This document shows positions 5,323-8,785 of a stretch of DNA of 8,785 nucleotides, in pieces (the first letter of the stretch is position 1; each line of letters starts with the position of its first letter). Location: the NCBI GenBank assembly GCA_030636885.1, contig DAOVVY010000026.1, positions 1-8,785 of the forward strand, in the 5' to 3' direction. Source of the DNA: Candidatus Nanohaloarchaea archaeon. Lineage in GTDB: Archaea > EX4484-52 > GLR71. Position numbers and translations under genes: made by a program. The notes beneath the pieces are model-generated. The model did not search any database and was not told the DNA's origin. It was given only the letters and a program-made list of their open reading frames with translations.

Positions 5323-7815
5323 TCAAACATTTATCAGCTTGCCACCATCACTTTTTGATGGGTCAATACCGTCCTCACCTGCAACAAATTGAACAATTCT
5401 ACCCGTACTATCCCGTGCAGAATGATCTTTTGATACAAGTATATCCTGTAAAGCATTTACAAGACGCCTCTGCATGTATCCAGAAATCCTTGTCTTAAGA
5501 GACGAATCCATAATACCTTCACGACCTTTCATAGCCTCAAAGAAAAATTCAGTCGGCGATAATCCCTCTTTATAACATGATTTTACAAAACCATGAGCTT
5601 CTGCAGAAAGATCACCCCGCTTATAATGAGCTAAAGTACGATCTTTATAACCCCTGAAGATCCTATGACCTTGCACAGTTTCAGGACCGATTATACCTGC
5701 CATGAAAGTTAAATTCTGAATACTACCACGAGCTCCCGTCTTTGCCATTATTTGTGCATCATTATCTTTTGCTTCTTTTGCAATCAGATTCTGACTTTTA
5801 TTGACAATCTCAAACAGCTCAGAAAGGATGAGACCTTCAAGTGTCTCTTCAGGAGTAAGACCTGGCTGAACCTCAATCTTACCTTTATTGAATTCATCAA
5901 TCAAAGCATAGACCTTGACAAAATGTTCATCAACATAACCATTAATACTATCTTTAACCGATTGCGGTACATCTTCTTCACTGACAGAAATTGTAAATCC
6001 ACGATACATAAGATATTCAGTTGCCAATCTTGTTATCCTTTCAAGGAAAACGACAGCCTCACTATGACCGAATTCAAGATCAATCTTATCTAAGATTTTT
6101 CCTTTGAACGGTGATATAGCATTCTGATCAATAACACCCGAAATCATTTCACCATCAGCAATCTTGACATAAGCATCATGAGTACACTTCTCTTTCTTAC
6201 AAGTATCGCACTTCTTACAGATATTTGCCTGATATTCAATGTCAAGACCTTTCGGAAGTATGAAACTCATGACTTCTTTTCCTGTATAGGAATCTTTCTT
6301 AAGGTCAACTACAACACCGATCTTAAACAAAAGCTGTGCTGCAAGTTCTTTTGAGACAGTAGTACCTTCTCGTGTTATAAGGTAACCACCTGATATGAAA
6401 TCCTGCACACCACCGATTATAGGTCCACCGAAACGTGGAGACCGTATATTCTTCTCAACAAGCATCAACTGCTCAGCTTCAGCACGAGCTTCCGCAGTCT
6501 GCGGAACATGAAGATTCATTTCATCTCCATCAAAATCCGCATTGTACGGAGTACATACAGTAAGGTTAAGTCTAAATGTCTTGTGAGGTAAAACTTTCAC
6601 CCGGTGAGCCATCAGAGACATCTTATGCAGTGACGGTTGCCTATTGAATAGTACAATATCACCATCACTGATATGTTTTTCTAAAATATATCCTTCCGCG
6701 AACTCGTTCATGATATATTCCTTGTTCATATCAATAATTTTTTTCTTAAGACCATCTGGACGGATAACATAATTTGCACCACCTTTAGCATTAGGTCCGC
6801 GCATAATGCATGCCTTAAGGTAATCAATATTATCTTTTGTCCCTCTTATAGGGATAGTAAGTTCAGCTGCAATTTTCTCAGGAATACCGACTTCATTGAC
6901 ACTGATCATCGGATCAGGCGAAATAACAGTCCTTGCAGAGAAATTAACCCTCTTACCAGTAAGATTATTTCTGAATCTTCCATCTTTGGATTTTAATCTC
7001 TGAGATAATGTCTTAAGTTGCCTACCAGATCTGTGCCGTGCTGGTGGCACACCAGTCATCTCATTATTGAAATAAGTAGCGACATGATACTGTAACAGTT
7101 CCCAAAGGTCATCAAGGATGAATTCAGGTGCACCTATCTCAAGATTATTCAGAAGTCTCTGATTTATTCTGACAATATCTACAAGCTTATGTGTAAGATC
7201 ATCTTCACTTCTCTCACCACTCGTAAGAGTAATGGACGGCCTTGTAGTTATTGAAGGTACAGGGAATATGGTAAGAATCATCCATTCAGGCCTACCGCCA
7301 TCAAAATGAAGGCTTTTAAGATCCTCATCTGAAACTTTTTCAAACTGCTCCCTTGCTTCTTCCGCAGTTATGACATGAGTACCACGTTTAAAAGACATAG
7401 GTCTCTCAAACTTGATTTTCTCAACAGGTTCATTACACACAGGACATGTCTTAGGAACAGTAAGCTTATTCAGAGTCTTATCATTTTTAATCTTATCTTT
7501 ATCAACTAAAAGCCCACCACAATCATTGCATGTGTATGTAAGCATAGTCTTAATCTGTTTAAGATATAAGATATTGTACACTGGTTTTGCAAGATCTATA
7601 TGCCCGAAGTGACCTTGACATTCACCGGATCTACCACCACAGGTCTTACATCGGATACCAGGATCAATAACACCCATACGAGTATCCATGACCCCTCCCT
7701 CAACAGGATATGCATCCGCATCATACACTTCAGAGGTAGTTATAAGAACTGCCGACATCTTCTGAATCATCTTTGGGGAAAGCAACTTAAATTTAATCTT
7801 GTCAATCATTACCAT
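5323..7815 (-). CDS. rpoA1: DNA-directed RNA polymerase subunit Rpo1N (A')
   Basis: An 830-aa N-terminal part of the largest polymerase subunit, a little short for the family (near 880) but complete. Clamp zinc ligands are C56, C59, C66 and H69 in CKTCG...CQGHFGH, with a second site at C96, C99, C124 and C127. Next come the lid/rudder region, LTGKRVNFSARTVISPDP (285-302), and NRQPSLHKMSLMAHRVKVLP (391-410). The catalytic Mg loop NADFDGD (425-431) has D427, D429 and D431. A Cys cluster C533, C536, C539 and C544 follows. The bridge-helix side includes TGARGSIQNLTFMAG, GREGIMDSSLKTRISGYMQ and RRLVNALQDILV, up to GEDGIDPSKSDGGK. No intein interrupts it. The ATG at 7815 has GTGAT 5 nt upstream and lies 19 nt after the rpoB stop; an in-frame ATG at 7809 is a minor alternative. 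Confidence 0.98.
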   Translation of the reverse strand: MVMIDKIKFKLLSPKMIQKMSAVLITTSEVYDADAYPVEGGVMDTRMGVIDPGIRCKTCGGRSGECQGHFGHIDLAKPVYNILYLKQIKTMLTYTCNDCGGLLVDKDKIKNDKTLNKLTVPKTCPVCNEPVEKIKFERPMSFKRGTHVITAEEAREQFEKVSDEDLKSLHFDGGRPEWMILTIFPVPSITTRPSITLTSGERSEDDLTHKLVDIVRINQRLLNNLEIGAPEFILDDLWELLQYHVATYFNNEMTGVPPARHRSGRQLKTLSQRLKSKDGRFRNNLTGKRVNFSARTVISPDPMISVNEVGIPEKIAAELTIPIRGTKDNIDYLKACIMRGPNAKGGANYVIRPDGLKKKIIDMNKEYIMNEFAEGYILEKHISDGDIVLFNRQPSLHKMSLMAHRVKVLPHKTFRLNLTVCTPYNADFDGDEMNLHVPQTAEARAEAEQLMLVEKNIRSPRFGGPIIGGVQDFISGGYLITREGTTVSKELAAQLLFKIGVVVDLKKDSYTGKEVMSFILPKGLDIEYQANICKKCDTCKKEKCTHDAYVKIADGEMISGVIDQNAISPFKGKILDKIDLEFGHSEAVVFLERITRLATEYLMYRGFTISVSEEDVPQSVKDSINGYVDEHFVKVYALIDEFNKGKIEVQPGLTPEETLEGLILSELFEIVNKSQNLIAKEAKDNDAQIMAKTGARGSIQNLTFMAGIIGPETVQGHRIFRGYKDRTLAHYKRGDLSAEAHGFVKSCYKEGLSPTEFFFEAMKGREGIMDSSLKTRISGYMQRRLVNALQDILVSKDHSARDSTGRIVQFVAGEDGIDPSKSDGGKLINV

Positions 7816-7834
7816 ATCTAATCACACACCTTAA

Positions 7835-8785
7835 TTAAGAATTCTCCGGTATAATCTGCGGATATATCAACAGACTCTTAAGCTCATCAAGCATCAGCTT
7901 GAAAGCATATGCCATCTCAATATTGACAATTGATTCATTTTTACATAAAGGACAATATTTCTTGTTCTTTATATGATCCTCAATTGCAACCACACCACAC
8001 TCTTTACAGACAGGTATTGACACCTTATCTGAACCGAACCGTTCACGAAGGGTTATCGGAGCACCATGAGCGATGAAACAATCTTTTTCCATCTCTCCCA
8101 GCCTTAGACCACCCTCTTTTGATCGACCCTCAGTCGGCTGTTTTGTCATCAATGCAACAGGACCTTTAGACCTTGCATGGATTTTCTTTGACACCAAGTG
8201 ATAAAGCCTATAATAATATGTTATACCCATAAGTATAGGTACTTCCATCTGTTCTCCAGTTATACCATTATATAATGTCTCTTTACCATCATCTCTAAAT
8301 CCAAGAGATTTCAATGAAGATCTTATAGGTTCTTCTTTACCTCGGAAAACCGTACCATTAATTCTTTCAGCAGAAAGAGCACCAACTTTACCAGCCACAA
8401 TCTCTAAAAGCTGACCCACAGTCATACGAGAAGGCATAGCATGTGGATTTACAACTATATCAGGCACAATACCGTCTGCCGTAAATGGTAAATCCTCTTC
8501 AGGAACAACAAGACCAATAACACCTTTTTGACCATGTCTTGTAGCCATCTTATCACCAACTTCAGGTGTTTTTGTATCTCGGACAACTACAGATAATATC
8601 TTATTACCCTCAGAATCAGAAGTAAGTACTACTTTTTCAACAATACCTTGATTACCGTTTGATACAGTAAGTGAATTATCTCTAAAATTCTGAAGACCCA
8701 TCTTAATCTCTTTAGCAATACCAAGGAATCTTAATGGAGATATCTTACCTACAAGAACACCACCAACTGGTACTTTAGACTCAAT
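7835..8785 (-). CDS. rpoB: DNA-directed RNA polymerase subunit Rpo2 (B), C-terminal part; 5' end beyond right edge
   Basis: The frame stays open from the stop at 7835 to the right edge, giving 316 codons; the ATG at 8701 is internal, since the 28 codons before it (VPVGGVLVGKISPLRF) fit the conserved family. Residue numbers count from the edge. Blocks include GDKMATRHGQKGVIG (77-91), PDIVVNPHAMPSRMTVGQLLE (108-128), YNGITGEQMEVPILMG (172-187), YYRLYHLVSKKIHARSKGPV (191-210), QPTEGRSKEGGLRLGEMEKD (216-235) and the C-terminal zinc site C260, C263, C278, C281. The subunit forms the hybrid-binding and wall parts of the active-site cleft. Whether rpoB is one gene or split into B'' and B', as in some archaea, cannot be seen here. 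It is upstream of rpoA1, and the operon promoter lies outside. Confidence 0.97.
   Translation of the reverse strand: MESKVPVGGVLVGKISPLRFLGIAKEIKMGLQNFRDNSLTVSNGNQGIVEKVVLTSDSEGNKILSVVVRDTKTPEVGDKMATRHGQKGVIGLVVPEEDLPFTADGIVPDIVVNPHAMPSRMTVGQLLEIVAGKVGALSAERINGTVFRGKEEPIRSSLKSLGFRDDGKETLYNGITGEQMEVPILMGITYYYRLYHLVSKKIHARSKGPVALMTKQPTEGRSKEGGLRLGEMEKDCFIAHGAPITLRERFGSDKVSIPVCKECGVVAIEDHIKNKKYCPLCKNESIVNIEMAYAFKLMLDELKSLLIYPQIIPENS

Noticed and set aside
5752..6093. Plus-strand open frame of 113 codons, and similar frames at 3061-3345, 4251-4463, 4722-5063, 7412-7612 and 7600-7821
   Set aside because: All lie antisense to well-conserved operon genes, show no family features and no Shine-Dalgarno, and are explained as shadows.
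6184..6219. Cys cluster C533/C536/C539/C544 of Rpo1N as a new zinc or iron-sulfur site
   Set aside because: The same CxxCxxC...C segment before a DAYV motif is, as far as I know, a normal feature of euryarchaeal Rpo1N, so it is not novel.
8699..8701. ATG at 8701 as the start of the rpoB-region gene
   Set aside because: The frame continues open to the window edge and the codons before it encode conserved rpoB residues, so the ATG is internal.

Overview
The window is archaeal. Its right-hand three quarters (about 2346-8785, minus strand) is the archaeal RNA polymerase/ribosomal protein operon, read from right to left: 3' part of rpoB, rpoA1 (Rpo1N), rpoA2 (Rpo1C), rpl30e, nusA, rps12, rps7. 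The largest polymerase subunit is split into A' and A'', there is an L30e gene, and NusA consists of two KH domains only. Together these make the archaeal assignment secure. Base composition is low in GC (about 40% in sampled operon lines). Several divergent protein features, such as an S-I-S-E-P-A-T form of the Rpo1C signature and a 346-aa regulator with two Lrp/AsnC units, suggest a DPANN-type or other uncultivated euryarchaeal-like lineage. That placement is inference only.

Layout: 1-483 (minus) is the start of a class I SAM-dependent methyltransferase that runs off the left edge. 484-608 is an AT-rich gap holding the T-tract terminator of the upstream regulator and a TATA box for the methyltransferase. 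609-1649 (minus) is the tandem Lrp/AsnC-type regulator, probably transcribed leaderless. 1650-1775 is a divergent promoter region. 1776-2297 (plus) is an unrecognised 173-aa gene, much more AT-rich than its neighbours. 2298-2371 is a convergent terminator region with an 8-bp inverted repeat that overlaps the end of rps7. The operon then fills the window to 8785.

The operon genes are tightly packed, with gaps of 10-36 nt. Most have a GGTG/GGTGA-like Shine-Dalgarno about 5 nt before the ATG. In two genes (rpoA2 and rpl30e) this motif points to a start downstream of the longest possible reading frame. The operon joins the RNA polymerase core, a NusA-like RNA-binding factor and two 30S proteins under shared transcription; its main promoter lies right of the window. 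The usual archaeal continuation (EF-2, EF-1A, S10) is absent after rps7, where a terminator and the AT-rich orphan gene follow instead.

I found no defence system, CRISPR array, IS element, tRNA or rRNA. The best leads are the orphan gene, the operon break, the tandem Lrp regulator and the divergent Rpo1C trigger-loop region.
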